DNA of 50,193 nucleotides from 43-108 sp001915545 (GCA_902491215.1 CABUGV010000025.1:1-50193); one strand, 5' to 3'; positions 25,079 to 34,048 are shown, numbered from the stretch's first letter. Notes: generated by a model from the letters alone, not told the origin. Made by a program: numbers and translations.

Positions 25079-27115
25079 ATGTTGGAATTAGATAAAAAAT
25101 TACTGGACCAGTTTCAGGGATATGTAGTTCGGAAAGACGTGGTTCGTTCTGTAAAAGGTGGTGCTAATGTACCGGTTTTTGTGTTGGAATATTTGCTTGC
25201 AAATTCATGCAGTACGGATGACGAACAGAAAATTAAGGAAGGAGTTGAGAATGTGAAAAATGTGCTCCGTAAACATTATGTCAATCCAGATGAAGCTAAT
25301 TTGATACAGGCAAAGATAAGGGAAGAAGGTACTTACAAAGTGATAGATAAGATTTCTGTCCGTCTGGATGCTTCTAAGGATAAATATTGGGCAGAACTTT
25401 CTAACCTGAATATTCGAGATGCAAATATTGATGACAGGATTGTTACGGAACATGAAAAGATGATGATGGGTGGAATATGGGCTATCGTGGATATAACGTA
25501 TGATTCTACTATGGCAATTGGCAGTAAATTGTATCCGTTCGTTGTATCTAAAGTTCGCCCTATTCAGTTATCGAGCTTTGATATGTCCAGAATAAGCAAC
25601 AACAGAAAGAATTTTACCAATGAAGAATGGTTGAATGTGTTGTTACGTAGCGGTGGTTATGAACCGGAGTCGGAAGGTATGACACAGCGAATGAAGATGC
25701 TCCTTCTTTCACGTTTCATTCCTATGGTGGAGGCTAATTTTAATATGGCTGAACTTGGTCCGAGAAGTTCCGGTAAATCATACGTGTTCAAGGAGTTGTC
25801 ACCATACTCTATGCTGGTTTCCGGAGGACAAGGTACGGCAGCCTCTCTTTTTGTGAATAACTCCAATGGTCAGATCGGAGCAATGGGTAAATGGGATGCT
25901 GTATGTTTTGATGAATCTACAGATGAATTGTTTAAAGACCGTGAAGTAGTGCCTTTGATGAAGGACTATATGGAATCGGGTTCTTTTTCAAGGGCCGGAA
26001 AATCAGGTGAGAAATCGGCTAATGCTTCTATTATTCTGAATGGTAACATCAATCAGCCAGTAGAAACAGTATTACAGACCAGTCATTTATTCAGTCCGTT
26101 TTCTGATAAGATATCGGATGATACGGCATTTCTTGACCGTATAGGATTTTTCTTGCCAGGATGGGAAATAATGAAATTTGCACCTGCCAATTTTACTAAT
26201 CATTTTGGTTTCAGTACGGACTTTTTCAGTGAAATGCTTCATGCATTAAGAAAGGACAATTATACGAACGCCATAGATGAGTATTTTACGCTAGGCTCAC
26301 AAATGCGTCAGCGTGATACGAAACCGGTTCGTAAGACTGTTTCAGGACTTATCAAACTATTGCATCCGGATGGAAAGTACACTAAGGAAGATGTACGTGT
26401 TTATCTGGAATGGGCTATTGAAATGCGTAGAAGGGTAAAAGAGCAGTTGAAACGTATTGGCGGGATGGAGTTCTGGGATACCAATTTCTCTTATATAGAT
26501 AAGGAAACACAGGAAGAAACTTTTGTTCCTGTGCCTGAAGAAAGAGGAAGCGGGTTAATCGGTGACTCTCCTTTACCTCCAGGAACATGTTATTCTGCTA
26601 CATCGGATGGGGATAAGGTGGCCTTGGTAAAGATAGAGGTAATCACAATGGCAGGTAATGGAAAGCTAAATATCAGCGGAACTAATTCTGCTACTGTAAA
26701 GGAGGGTATTAAGAATACGTATAACTATATGAGGGCAAATGAGAAAATGTTGCTTTCTCAACAACGTTCGTTTGCCAACATGGATGTAACGGTTCAGGTA
26801 ACAGCTTTATTAGGTTTTACTGTACAGAGTGGAATCGGTGGAGCTGTCTTTGCTGCTATTATTTCATCGGTATTCTGCAAGAACTTGAAGCCAGCTTTGG
26901 GTATTATCGGCAATATATCTATCGGTGGTGCCATCGAACGTGCTATCAATTTCAGTGACAAGGTTTCTATACTGTCGGAAAACGGAGCAAAGACGGTACT
27001 TGTGCCTATGGATAATCTTGCAGAACTTTCTACTTTGCCGACTACGGTTTTGGGCAAGACTGATGTACCTTTTTATGCCAATACACAAATGATTATTCAG
27101 AAGATGATGTTGTAA
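25079..27115 (+). CDS. brxL: BREX Lon-like AAA+ protein BrxL
   Basis: A 678-residue protein with the layout of type I BrxL: an N-terminal helical and DNA-binding region, an AAA+ module with Walker A GPRSSGKS near residue 226 and acidic WDAVCFDESTDELF near 276, and a C-terminal Lon-related domain (about 560-678, VTALLGFTVQSGIGGAVF ... GIIGNISIGGAIERA). The Ser in QSG is where Lon has its nucleophile. The Lys expected in the GGLK motif is replaced (GGAI), so proteolysis is doubtful and a DNA-translocating or sensing role is more likely. It closes the BREX operon; no clear terminator was seen after it. Confidence 0.93.
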   Translation: MLELDKKLLDQFQGYVVRKDVVRSVKGGANVPVFVLEYLLANSCSTDDEQKIKEGVENVKNVLRKHYVNPDEANLIQAKIREEGTYKVIDKISVRLDASKDKYWAELSNLNIRDANIDDRIVTEHEKMMMGGIWAIVDITYDSTMAIGSKLYPFVVSKVRPIQLSSFDMSRISNNRKNFTNEEWLNVLLRSGGYEPESEGMTQRMKMLLLSRFIPMVEANFNMAELGPRSSGKSYVFKELSPYSMLVSGGQGTAASLFVNNSNGQIGAMGKWDAVCFDESTDELFKDREVVPLMKDYMESGSFSRAGKSGEKSANASIILNGNINQPVETVLQTSHLFSPFSDKISDDTAFLDRIGFFLPGWEIMKFAPANFTNHFGFSTDFFSEMLHALRKDNYTNAIDEYFTLGSQMRQRDTKPVRKTVSGLIKLLHPDGKYTKEDVRVYLEWAIEMRRRVKEQLKRIGGMEFWDTNFSYIDKETQEETFVPVPEERGSGLIGDSPLPPGTCYSATSDGDKVALVKIEVITMAGNGKLNISGTNSATVKEGIKNTYNYMRANEKMLLSQQRSFANMDVTVQVTALLGFTVQSGIGGAVFAAIISSVFCKNLKPALGIIGNISIGGAIERAINFSDKVSILSENGAKTVLVPMDNLAELSTLPTTVLGKTDVPFYANTQMIIQKMML

Positions 27116-27292
27116 ATGTATAGTTCAGATGAAAAGAGTGATAAAAAAATAACCAATTGTAGGTACTTACGAATAATATTCAAAAAACTATGGAATGATA
27201 TCCGAATGTACTTGCAAATAATGATAGGGTTTCGTAGTGTGCCTGGATATGATATTGTTTCAAAAAGAGTGTATTCATTGTTTGTTGTGTAT

Positions 27293-28135
27293 TTAAGTAA
27301 TAAGTTCCACGTCGGCTATTTTGTATTTGCCGTCTTGGCGTTGAAGAGTCACTTTAATCTTTGTGTATCTATAGCTTACCGTGAAACAATTTGGGCTTTC
27401 TGTGGGATGGACCTGCAAAGAACTGTACCAAAAGACATCGAAATCGTCATTTCCTATGACAGGGTCGAACAGAGGGTCTTCCAGTTCTACTTCTTTTCTT
27501 GACTGTATGTATTTTTCCTGCATTAATGGGGTGCAGTAAGTATTCCGCATGTGTTTTAGGCCTTGTTCCATATCTGCCTTCATTTGTATGTAGATATAGG
27601 CGTATGACCTGTAAAAGGTTTCTGTGAATGTCATACCGTCTTGGTCGTCTATGACTTTTTCCTCTGGTATGTCAAACCATTTATCACCATATTTACGATT
27701 ACCCCAATAAGGAGTTACGTACGAAATGCGTACTTTGTCCTGAGAATCTTTCGTGATGCGTAATGGAATATAGATTGTTGAATCTTGAGGGTAGGGGCTG
27801 TATGACACTTCGTACCAACTGTCGGACAGATGCCTGCACCGTACGGATTGTATTGCATAGTCCGTAACGTCCTGCGCCCGAATAATAGGGTTGGCATCTG
27901 TGACGCATATCAATCGTGCACGTTTTTCATTCATTTCCGGAGTCAGCATATTTTCGATAAACTTGTCTTCTGCTACTCTGTCATTGGTGTTTATGGCTTC
28001 CATGTATTCCTGATATGATTTCTGGAGATACATTTCTATTTTCATCCAATCAGATTGGTTGGATGAAATCTGTGCTTCTGTCTTTCCTATACAGATTAAG
28101 AAAAGCATGACGAGGGCAAATCTGAAAGTATGCAT
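27293..28135 (-). CDS. secreted DUF3828-like protein
   Basis: A 280-residue protein with signal peptide MHTFRFALVMLFLICIGKTEAQ. The inner ATG at 28135 is chosen because it starts the signal peptide; the upstream extension is basic and unlike a protein start. The mature part seems to contain two related units, each opening with a helix (WMKIEMYLQKSYQEYMEAIN; TFTETFYRSYAYIYIQMK) and ending in beta strands (WYEVSYSP...IYIPLRIT; CFTVSYRYTKIKVTLQ). This is the pattern of DUF3828/NTF2-like periplasmic proteins of Bacteroidetes. Function is unknown. It converges on the BREX operon, ending 177 nt from brxL, and may be the original chromosomal neighbour. Confidence 0.75.
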   Translation of the reverse strand: MHTFRFALVMLFLICIGKTEAQISSNQSDWMKIEMYLQKSYQEYMEAINTNDRVAEDKFIENMLTPEMNEKRARLICVTDANPIIRAQDVTDYAIQSVRCRHLSDSWYEVSYSPYPQDSTIYIPLRITKDSQDKVRISYVTPYWGNRKYGDKWFDIPEEKVIDDQDGMTFTETFYRSYAYIYIQMKADMEQGLKHMRNTYCTPLMQEKYIQSRKEVELEDPLFDPVIGNDDFDVFWYSSLQVHPTESPNCFTVSYRYTKIKVTLQRQDGKYKIADVELIT

Positions 28136-28629
28136 GTTTGTCTTTTTAATATTTGTATTATGCCGTCTTGCTGCACTTCGAATAGTTCTATTTGTGGTTC
28201 TTTTTAGTATGTACACCAAATGGTTAATCTTTCATTTGTTTTTTCATTATGTATGCCGTTGCAATTTATGGAGAAAGCATGGAACTGCCAAATCTTTCAT
28301 CTTTTTTATCTGCAAAATGCATTGATTCTACATAGATAAAAATGGTAAGTCTTGCTTTTCTTTTCCTGAAGGGAGATACGCCTTTGCCCAAAAACAAGAA
28401 TCTTTATATTGAGAATAATGTGACGAAAACATTGTATAAAGTGCGGATTATGTGAAAATATAGCTTGATTTTATATGCTAAAATGTGAAAAATGCATGCC
28501 AAAACAGTGTGTATTATGTGAAATAAGACTATAAAACCTTGAATAAAAGGCTTTTATTTGTATTTAGGCATTGATTGCTTATGTACATGGTTTCACATAT
28601 ATTGTTTGGCGCGTTTGAGACTGCGTAAG
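28136..28629. other. intergenic region with phased ATGTGAAA boxes
   Basis: This 494-base AT-rich stretch lies upstream of the DUF3828-like gene and downstream of the deaminase. It contains ATGTGAAA at 28450, 28483 and 28516 (exact 33-bp steps), a near-copy ATGTGACG at 28418, and an inverted copy TTTCACAT at 28591-28598. A perfect small inverted repeat AATAAAAGGCTTTTATT lies at 28542-28558. No convincing gene is seen. Confidence 0.5.
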
Positions 28630-29097
28630 TCAGTATTCCACTTTGTCGCTTTTCTTCATCCACAGTTCGAATGCCTTGATGGCTTCTTCCGGCATCATGT
28701 TTTCTGACGGCAGTTTGCGAAGGTCTTTAGGCAGTTCAAATTCGTCATAGATGAAAGAATCGTCGAAACCGATGTTTTTGGCATCTGTTCTGTTGTTCGC
28801 ATAGTATATCTTGTCCAGATGTGCCCAATAGATGGCGCCGAGGCACATCGGGCACGGTTCGCACGAAGTGTAGATTTCGCAACCGCTAAGATTGTAGGTG
28901 TTTAGTTCACGGCAGGCTGAGCGTATTGCGTTTACTTCTGCATGCGATGTCGGGTCGTGTTCGGCTGTAACACGGTTGACTCCTGTGGCGATGATTTTTC
29001 CGTCGCGGGCGATGACGGCACCGAACGGGCCTCCTCCGTTTTCTATATTTTCCATGGAAAGTTCTATTGCTTTCCTCATAAGTTCTTTTGGTGCCAT
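28630..29097 (-). CDS. nucleoside/guanine deaminase (CDA fold)
   Basis: A 155-residue zinc deaminase. The catalytic motif HAEVNAIR lies near residue 53 and PCPMCLGAIYWAH near residue 84, giving the His/Cys/Cys zinc site and the catalytic Glu of the cytidine deaminase fold. GGGPFGAVIARDGKIIATGVN before it and the ending SDKVEY match bacterial guanine deaminase (GuaD) and related nucleoside deaminases. It would convert guanine to xanthine in purine salvage; activity on other purines or on tRNA cannot be excluded by eye. The start at 29097 is chosen over an upstream TTG-type frame because the family begins here. It is a single gene. Confidence 0.9.
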   Translation of the reverse strand: MAPKELMRKAIELSMENIENGGGPFGAVIARDGKIIATGVNRVTAEHDPTSHAEVNAIRSACRELNTYNLSGCEIYTSCEPCPMCLGAIYWAHLDKIYYANNRTDAKNIGFDDSFIYDEFELPKDLRKLPSENMMPEEAIKAFELWMKKSDKVEY

Positions 29098-29522
29098 GGC
29101 TTGTATTTTTCGTAGTTTGATGTGAAGATAGGAAAATTCAGGTAGATGAAAAAATAATTCTAAAAATTCTCTTTTTTCTGTCTGTGGTGCGCTGCGGTTA
29201 AGCAACGTGATATTTGCGGGCGCTCGCAGTTGCAGTTCCGAGCGCTCAGAAATTTTGCCGTGAGGGCTCGCGTTTGTATGATTATATAAGTTTGCTGTTT
29301 GTCGTGGCCGTGTTTGTGTGCCTTTTTGACCTTATTGTCCATTTTATGTTGTTTTGAAAAGTAGAGTGAGCATTTTTTTGCATATATTTACGCTCGAAAA
29401 CTGTTTATGCCGTATTCTGAAGATTTTCGGCATGATTGGTGGCATTTTGGAGGCTTAAGCCTTGTCGTAATGTCGATAGACATTTCTGAGGATTATGAAA
29501 AACAAATCAAAATCTTAATTAT
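29098..29522. other. divergent intergenic region, deaminase / DUF2264 gene
   Basis: About 425 bases. It contains an inverted repeat GCGCTCG (29220-29226) / CGAGCGC (29239-29245) in an unusually GC-rich patch, and a 12-bp palindrome AGGCTTAAGCCT (29451-29462) about 60 nt before the DUF2264 start. A minus-strand ORF of 60 codons here (29160-29342) has no protein-like features. Promoters of both genes must lie here, but no clean consensus pair was found. Confidence 0.45.
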
Positions 29523-31541
29523 ATGGTTAGAAATATTTTTTCCAAGCTAGTAGCAATGTTTGTGCTGATGGTCATGGTATGCCCGTTGCGTGCCGCTGAG
29601 GCAGAAACAGACAATTCGGTATTTAAGGTTGTGAACCCGGACTATAAGCTTAGTCCAAAGACAGGTATGACACGTCAGCACTGGATGGATGCTGCACGCT
29701 ACCTGCTTGATGGTGCGTTCAGCTACATTCATAAGCTTGACGACCCTATGCGTTTCCCTAAGCAGCCGGGAAAGAGTTATCCGCGCGACGGAAAATTCAA
29801 CAAGACTGAGAATCTGGAAGGACTTTGCCGCACGATGTTCATTGCCATTCCGCTTCTGAAGGACAATCCTGATTTGGAGCTCAACGGAATCAAGGTGGGC
29901 GATTACTATCGTCAGCAATTGAGAAATATGTCGGACAAGACAAAGGACGGATATATCCCTCATCAGAGCCCTAACGGAGGACCTAGCCAGACTCTTGTGG
30001 AGTTCGGTGCGCTGGCCCTGTCGCTTACGGCAATGCCTGAAATTATATGGGATCCGCTGACACAAAAGGAAAAGGACGATCTTGCCGCTCTTATGCTGAG
30101 CTACGGCAACGGCAAGACTATCGGTTCGAACTGGCGTTTCTTCAACATTTTCATCATGTCGTTCTTCAAGGATCACGGATATGAGGTGAAGAAAGGATAT
30201 ATGGAAGAGCTGCTGGACAACTGTCTGGATATGTACAGAGGATATGGATGGTACAACGACAGTCCTGCGTATGATTACTACAGCATGTGGGCGTTCCAGA
30301 TGTACGGTATGATATGGTCGCACTATTACGGCGACAAGTTCGACGAAGTTTCATCACAGCGTTTTGTCAGAAATTTCCGTGACCTTGTACACACTTATCC
30401 TTATATGTTCAGCCGTGACGGTCAGATGAACATGTACGGCCGAAGCATACCTTACAGATTTGCGGCTGTTGTTCCTTTCCCATTGATGGGATGGCTCGAG
30501 GATCCAGCAATCAACTATGGTTGGATGAGACGCATTGCTTCGGCTTCGATTCTGCAGTTTCTCCAGAATCCGGATCTGCTCGAAGACAGGATTCCTACAT
30601 TGGGTTACTACGGTGCATTTGAACCGGCTGTGCAGATTTACAGCTGCAGGGGAAGTGTGTTCTGGATGGGTAAGGCTTTTCTGGGACTTCTCGTGCCGGA
30701 GGACAATCCGTTCTGGACTGCCAAGGAAAATGACGGCGCGTGGGAGACCGAATTCAAGAAGGACAACGTGTACAACCTGTTTATGGAAGGTTCGAACACA
30801 ATGTTCACGAACTATCCTAACATAGGTGCTTCGGAGGTGAGAGCTTGGTGCCACGAAAAGGTTGCTACCGACTGGCAGAAGTTCCGTTCGAGCGAAAACT
30901 ACAACAAGTTGTCGTATAGCACAGCTTTCCCTTGGATGGCCGACAGTCCTGACGGCAAGGTGTCTATGAACTATGCTGTACAGAACGGCAAGAACGAGTG
31001 GGAGGTATTGCGCCTGTATACGTTCAAGGGTTTCCGCAACGGCATATATTATCGTGATGCTGTGTTGGAGACAGATGCAAACGTAAAATTCAAGTTGGCT
31101 GATATTCCGCTCGCTGACGGTATATTGAGAGTGGACAAGATAAGTGTTCCGAAGAATACAAATGTTCGTTTCGGTACTTATTCGCTCCCTGAAATCAACG
31201 GTGCGATTACATCTGAAGAGAAGACTCTGAAGGACGGCAGAAAAGTGCTTGTTGCAGACAACGGAGAGTATCAGATTGCTCTGGTTGATTTGTCGGGATG
31301 GGACAAGATGGAGTATGTCGAGACAGAAGGTCTGCATCCGGTTGCCGACAAGTGCGGTGTAATCAATACTGCTTCGGAATTCCGTGCCGGCGAGACGCTT
31401 ATCGTGACTCTTCAGCTTTGGAAGAAGAGCGGAAAGAACTTTACAAAGAAGGAGCTTTCGCCTGTGAAGCGCATAGAGCAGCAGGGCAGCAGCGTGCTTG
31501 TTTATATGAACGACGGAACGGTGAAAACCGTTACGCTCTGA
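29523..31541 (+). CDS. secreted DUF2264 protein, likely carbohydrate-active
   Basis: A 672-residue protein with signal peptide (MVRNIFSKLVAMFVLMVMVCPLRAAEA). The DUF2264 domain fills most of it: TGMTRQHWMDAARYLLDGAFSYI, LEGLCRTMFIAIPLL, GNWRFFNIFIMSFF, and the signature YNDSPAYDYYSMWAFQMYG near residue 245, with RDGQMNMYGRSIPYRFA near 300. This is an (alpha/alpha)6-barrel-like layout with a C-terminal beta domain, similar to polysaccharide lyases and glycoside hydrolases. Some such proteins have been assigned to newer CAZy families as glucuronidases, which I recall but could not verify. Substrate is unknown. It stands alone between two housekeeping loci. Confidence 0.8.
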   Translation: MVRNIFSKLVAMFVLMVMVCPLRAAEAETDNSVFKVVNPDYKLSPKTGMTRQHWMDAARYLLDGAFSYIHKLDDPMRFPKQPGKSYPRDGKFNKTENLEGLCRTMFIAIPLLKDNPDLELNGIKVGDYYRQQLRNMSDKTKDGYIPHQSPNGGPSQTLVEFGALALSLTAMPEIIWDPLTQKEKDDLAALMLSYGNGKTIGSNWRFFNIFIMSFFKDHGYEVKKGYMEELLDNCLDMYRGYGWYNDSPAYDYYSMWAFQMYGMIWSHYYGDKFDEVSSQRFVRNFRDLVHTYPYMFSRDGQMNMYGRSIPYRFAAVVPFPLMGWLEDPAINYGWMRRIASASILQFLQNPDLLEDRIPTLGYYGAFEPAVQIYSCRGSVFWMGKAFLGLLVPEDNPFWTAKENDGAWETEFKKDNVYNLFMEGSNTMFTNYPNIGASEVRAWCHEKVATDWQKFRSSENYNKLSYSTAFPWMADSPDGKVSMNYAVQNGKNEWEVLRLYTFKGFRNGIYYRDAVLETDANVKFKLADIPLADGILRVDKISVPKNTNVRFGTYSLPEINGAITSEEKTLKDGRKVLVADNGEYQIALVDLSGWDKMEYVETEGLHPVADKCGVINTASEFRAGETLIVTLQLWKKSGKNFTKKELSPVKRIEQQGSSVLVYMNDGTVKTVTL

Positions 31542-31604
31542 TGGCACAAAGATAGGCTGATTTATTACAATAGTGATAAATTGTTACATTTTTGCTCTTG
31601 ATTG

Positions 31605-31635
31605 CTTGCATGTTCAAAGTAAGTGAGTATATTTG
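31605..31635 (+). promoter_or_regulatory. his operon promoter
   Basis: TATATTTG at 31628-31635 matches the TAnnTTTG -7 box, and CTTG at 31605-31608 stands for the -33 TTTG with a 19-bp spacer. Transcription would start near 31641, about 20 nt before the his leader peptide. Confidence 0.65.
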
Positions 31636-31659
31636 CAACCAAATAAAAAGAAAACGTAT

Positions 31660-31704
31660 ATGAAGAATATCAACATACATCATCATCTGCATCTCAGCGA
31701 CTGA
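31660..31704 (+). CDS. hisL: his operon leader peptide
   Basis: A 14-codon ORF encoding MKNINIHHHLHLSD, with four His in five codons (31678-31692). It lies just downstream of the promoter and just upstream of a strong intrinsic terminator, then hisG. This is the classic layout of a ribosome-mediated histidine attenuator: shortage of charged His-tRNA stalls the ribosome on the His codons and lets the RNA form the antiterminator. The peptide itself has no expected function after translation. Confidence 0.93.
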   Translation: MKNINIHHHLHLSD

Positions 31705-31790
31705 CTCGGTGAGCAGATGTTTGTATGGATTTCCTTCAATGCATATATATCAAGGGGCTTACCGAATTGCGGTGAGCCCCTTTGTTTTTT
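31684..31790 (+). promoter_or_regulatory. his attenuator: competing hairpins and terminator
   Basis: Four RNA strands can be named. Strand 1, CATCTGC (31684-31690), lies in the His codons and pairs perfectly with GCAGATG (31713-31719). Strand 2, GGTGAGC (31708-31714), overlaps that partner and can pair with GCTTACC (31757-31763). Strand 3 is GGGGCTTACC (31754-31763) and strand 4 is GGTGAGCCCC (31771-31780), followed by a T-run to 31790, giving the terminator. Strands 2 and 4 both carry GGTGAGC, so antiterminator and terminator exclude each other. A ribosome stalled at the His codons covers strand 1 and frees strand 2. Confidence 0.9.
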
Positions 31791-31838
31791 CAATGCGAGA
31801 AATAAATAATGTATAACGAAATAATACCAGTTTAGATT

Positions 31839-32690
31839 ATGTTGAGAATTGCAGTGCAGTCTAAGGGACGCCTCTACGAGGACACAATGGCCCTGTTGCA
31901 GGAGGCTGACATAAAAATCAGCTCATCGAAGAGAACTTTGCTTGTTCAGTCTACAAACTTTCCGGTAGAGATTCTTTATCTCCGCGACGACGATATTCCG
32001 CAGACGGTGGCCGACGGTGTTGCCGATTTGGGTATTGTGGGCGAAAATGAGTTTGTGGAGCGCGGTGAGGATGCTGAAATCGTGAAGCGCTTGGGCTTCA
32101 GCAAGTGCCGTCTTTCGCTGGCCATTCCAAAAGAGATTGAGTACAACGGCGTGGAATGGTTCAAAGGAAGAAAGATTGCAACATCGTATCCGAACATTTT
32201 GAAGGACTTTATGGCCAAGGCCGGGGTGGAAACGGACATACACGTAATCACCGGTTCGGTTGAGATTGCTCCAGGCATAGGCATTGCAGATGGAATTTTC
32301 GATATTGTCAGCTCTGGTTCTACACTGGTAAGCAACAATCTGAAAGAGGTTGAGGTGGTGATGAAGAGCGAGGCTCTCCTCATTGGCAACAAGAATCTTG
32401 ACGAGGAGAAGAAAGAAATATTGAAAGAGCTTATTTTCAGAATAGATGCTGTCAAGGCTGCCGAGGACAAGAAATATGTTCTGATGAATGCTCCGACGGA
32501 CAAGGTCAAGGATATCATTGCTGTGCTTCCGGGCATCAAGAGCCCGACAATCATGCCTTTGGCAACAGAGGGATGGAGCAGCATACACACTGTGCTCGAC
32601 CAGAAGCGTTTCTGGGAAATTATCGGTCAGCTGAAGTCGTTGGGCGCCGAAGGCATTCTGGTGTTGCCGATTGAGAAGATGATAATCTGA
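31839..32690 (+). CDS. hisG: ATP phosphoribosyltransferase, long form
   Basis: First enzyme of histidine synthesis, joining ATP and PRPP. The 283 residues match the long HisG type, which carries its own C-terminal regulatory domain for histidine feedback and needs no HisZ. Motifs: LRIAVQSKGRLYEDTM at the start, VADLGIVGENEF near 62, and the PRPP-binding stretch GIADGIFDIVSSGSTLVSNNL near 148. The C-terminal domain runs from about 205 (KKYVLMNAPTDKVKDIIAVLPG ... PTIMPL). It is first of hisG-hisD-hisC-hisB and is controlled by the attenuator in front. Confidence 0.97.
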   Translation: MLRIAVQSKGRLYEDTMALLQEADIKISSSKRTLLVQSTNFPVEILYLRDDDIPQTVADGVADLGIVGENEFVERGEDAEIVKRLGFSKCRLSLAIPKEIEYNGVEWFKGRKIATSYPNILKDFMAKAGVETDIHVITGSVEIAPGIGIADGIFDIVSSGSTLVSNNLKEVEVVMKSEALLIGNKNLDEEKKEILKELIFRIDAVKAAEDKKYVLMNAPTDKVKDIIAVLPGIKSPTIMPLATEGWSSIHTVLDQKRFWEIIGQLKSLGAEGILVLPIEKMII

Positions 32691-32721
32691 TGTAAGGAAA
32701 CGGAAATGTAAATTGATTCGT

Positions 32722-34014
32722 ATGCAGATAATTCGTAATCCTAAAAGAAGCGAGTGGGCCGGCATGTTGGAGCGTCCGCACATTGATGTGAGCGCACTCC
32801 GTGAAACGGTTCTTGGAGTGCTCAACGATGTACGTGAAGGCGGTGATGAAGCTGTAAAGAAATATGAGAAGAAGTTTGACAAGGTAGAGCTGGAATCTTT
32901 GGCTGTCAGCGAGGAAGAAATGGCTGAGGCCGAGGCTCTTGTGTCTGACGAACTGAAGAATGCCTTGCATGCGGCATGCGAGAACATCAAGCGTTTTCAC
33001 GCTTCGCAGAAGGCTGTTTGTCCGCGTGTGGAAACAAGCAGCGGAGTTACATGTTGGCAGAAGGCTGTTCCTATCGACAAGGTCGGACTTTACATTCCGG
33101 GCGGTACGGCTCCGCTGTTCTCAACTGTGTTGATGCTGGCTGTGCCTGCGCGCATTGCCGGTTGTGCTGAAATCGTTTTATGTTCGCCTCCAGGAAAGGA
33201 CGGCAAGCTGAATCCTGCCATTTTGGTAGCGGCAAAGGTGGCCGGCGTGAACAAGATATATAAGATTGGTGGTGTGCAGGCCATAGGTGCCATGGCATAC
33301 GGTACGGAGTCCGTTCCTAAGGTGTATAAGATTTTCGGACCGGGCAATCAGTATGTGATGGTTGCTAAGCAGGAGGTGTCGCTCCATGATGTTGCAATAG
33401 ATATGCCTGCCGGACCATCTGAAGTGGAAGTTGTTGCGGATGACACTGCCAATCCAGCTTTCGTTGCCGCAGATCTGCTGTCGCAGGCTGAACACGGTGT
33501 GGACAGTCAGGTGGTCATGGTGACATGTTCGGAAAGTCTTTTGGCCAAAGTTGCAGAAGAAGTGGAAAAGCAATTGGCTGAACTGCCTCGTAAGGAAATC
33601 GCTTCTAAGGCTCTTGAGAACAGCAAGATGATTCTGGTGGAGAATATGGATGAGGCTGTGGAACTGACAAACGAGTATGCACCGGAACACCTTATACTGG
33701 CCGTTGAGAATTATATGGAAGTGGCAGAACGGATTCGCAATGCCGGTTCCGTGTTCCTCGGAAATTATTCGTGCGAGAGTGCCGGTGACTATGCATCGGG
33801 TACAAACCATACGTTGCCTACGAGCGGATATGCCAAGGCTTACAGCGGTGTGAATCTCGACAGTTTTATGAGAAAGATTACTTTCCAGGAATTGACAGCC
33901 GACGGCGTGAGGAATCTGGGACCTACGGTAGAGATAATGGCTCACTGCGAGAGTCTGGATGCTCACTGCAATGCCATGCGGATAAGACGTCTGGCTGTTG
34001 AGAATGGGAAATGA
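32722..34014 (+). CDS. hisD: histidinol dehydrogenase
   Basis: A 430-residue enzyme for the last two oxidations, histidinol to histidine, with NAD and zinc. Characteristic stretches are VGLYIPGGTAPLFSTVLMLAVPARIAG (read as the family NAD-side segment), GPGNQYVMVAKQEVS, PAGPSEVEVVADDTANPAFVAADLLSQAEHG, and EYAPEHLIL with GDYASGTNHTLPTSGYA. The ATG at 32722 is chosen over the in-frame TTG at 32713. It is 31 nt after hisG, and its end precedes the preferred hisC start by about 34 nt. Confidence 0.97.
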   Translation: MQIIRNPKRSEWAGMLERPHIDVSALRETVLGVLNDVREGGDEAVKKYEKKFDKVELESLAVSEEEMAEAEALVSDELKNALHAACENIKRFHASQKAVCPRVETSSGVTCWQKAVPIDKVGLYIPGGTAPLFSTVLMLAVPARIAGCAEIVLCSPPGKDGKLNPAILVAAKVAGVNKIYKIGGVQAIGAMAYGTESVPKVYKIFGPGNQYVMVAKQEVSLHDVAIDMPAGPSEVEVVADDTANPAFVAADLLSQAEHGVDSQVVMVTCSESLLAKVAEEVEKQLAELPRKEIASKALENSKMILVENMDEAVELTNEYAPEHLILAVENYMEVAERIRNAGSVFLGNYSCESAGDYASGTNHTLPTSGYAKAYSGVNLDSFMRKITFQELTADGVRNLGPTVEIMAHCESLDAHCNAMRIRRLAVENGK

Positions 34015-34048
34015 GTTTGTGGCACGGCAGAAAAATATTGGTGTACAA

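Noticed and set aside
27116..27502. ORF starting directly after the brxL stop codon
   Set aside because: Its second half is antisense to the DUF3828-like gene, the first 60 codons show no family features, and the tight start is probably chance.
29160..29342. 60-codon ORF upstream of the deaminase
   Set aside because: Basic low-complexity composition, no family features and no promoter.
30354..31547. Long open frame of 397 codons opposite the DUF2264 gene
   Set aside because: Shadow of a GC-richer real gene; rich in His, Leu and Arg with no domain. The sense frame has a signal peptide and family motifs.
31923..32990. Open frames of up to 355 codons opposite hisG and hisD
   Set aside because: They lie antisense to two clear enzymes and have no protein family features.
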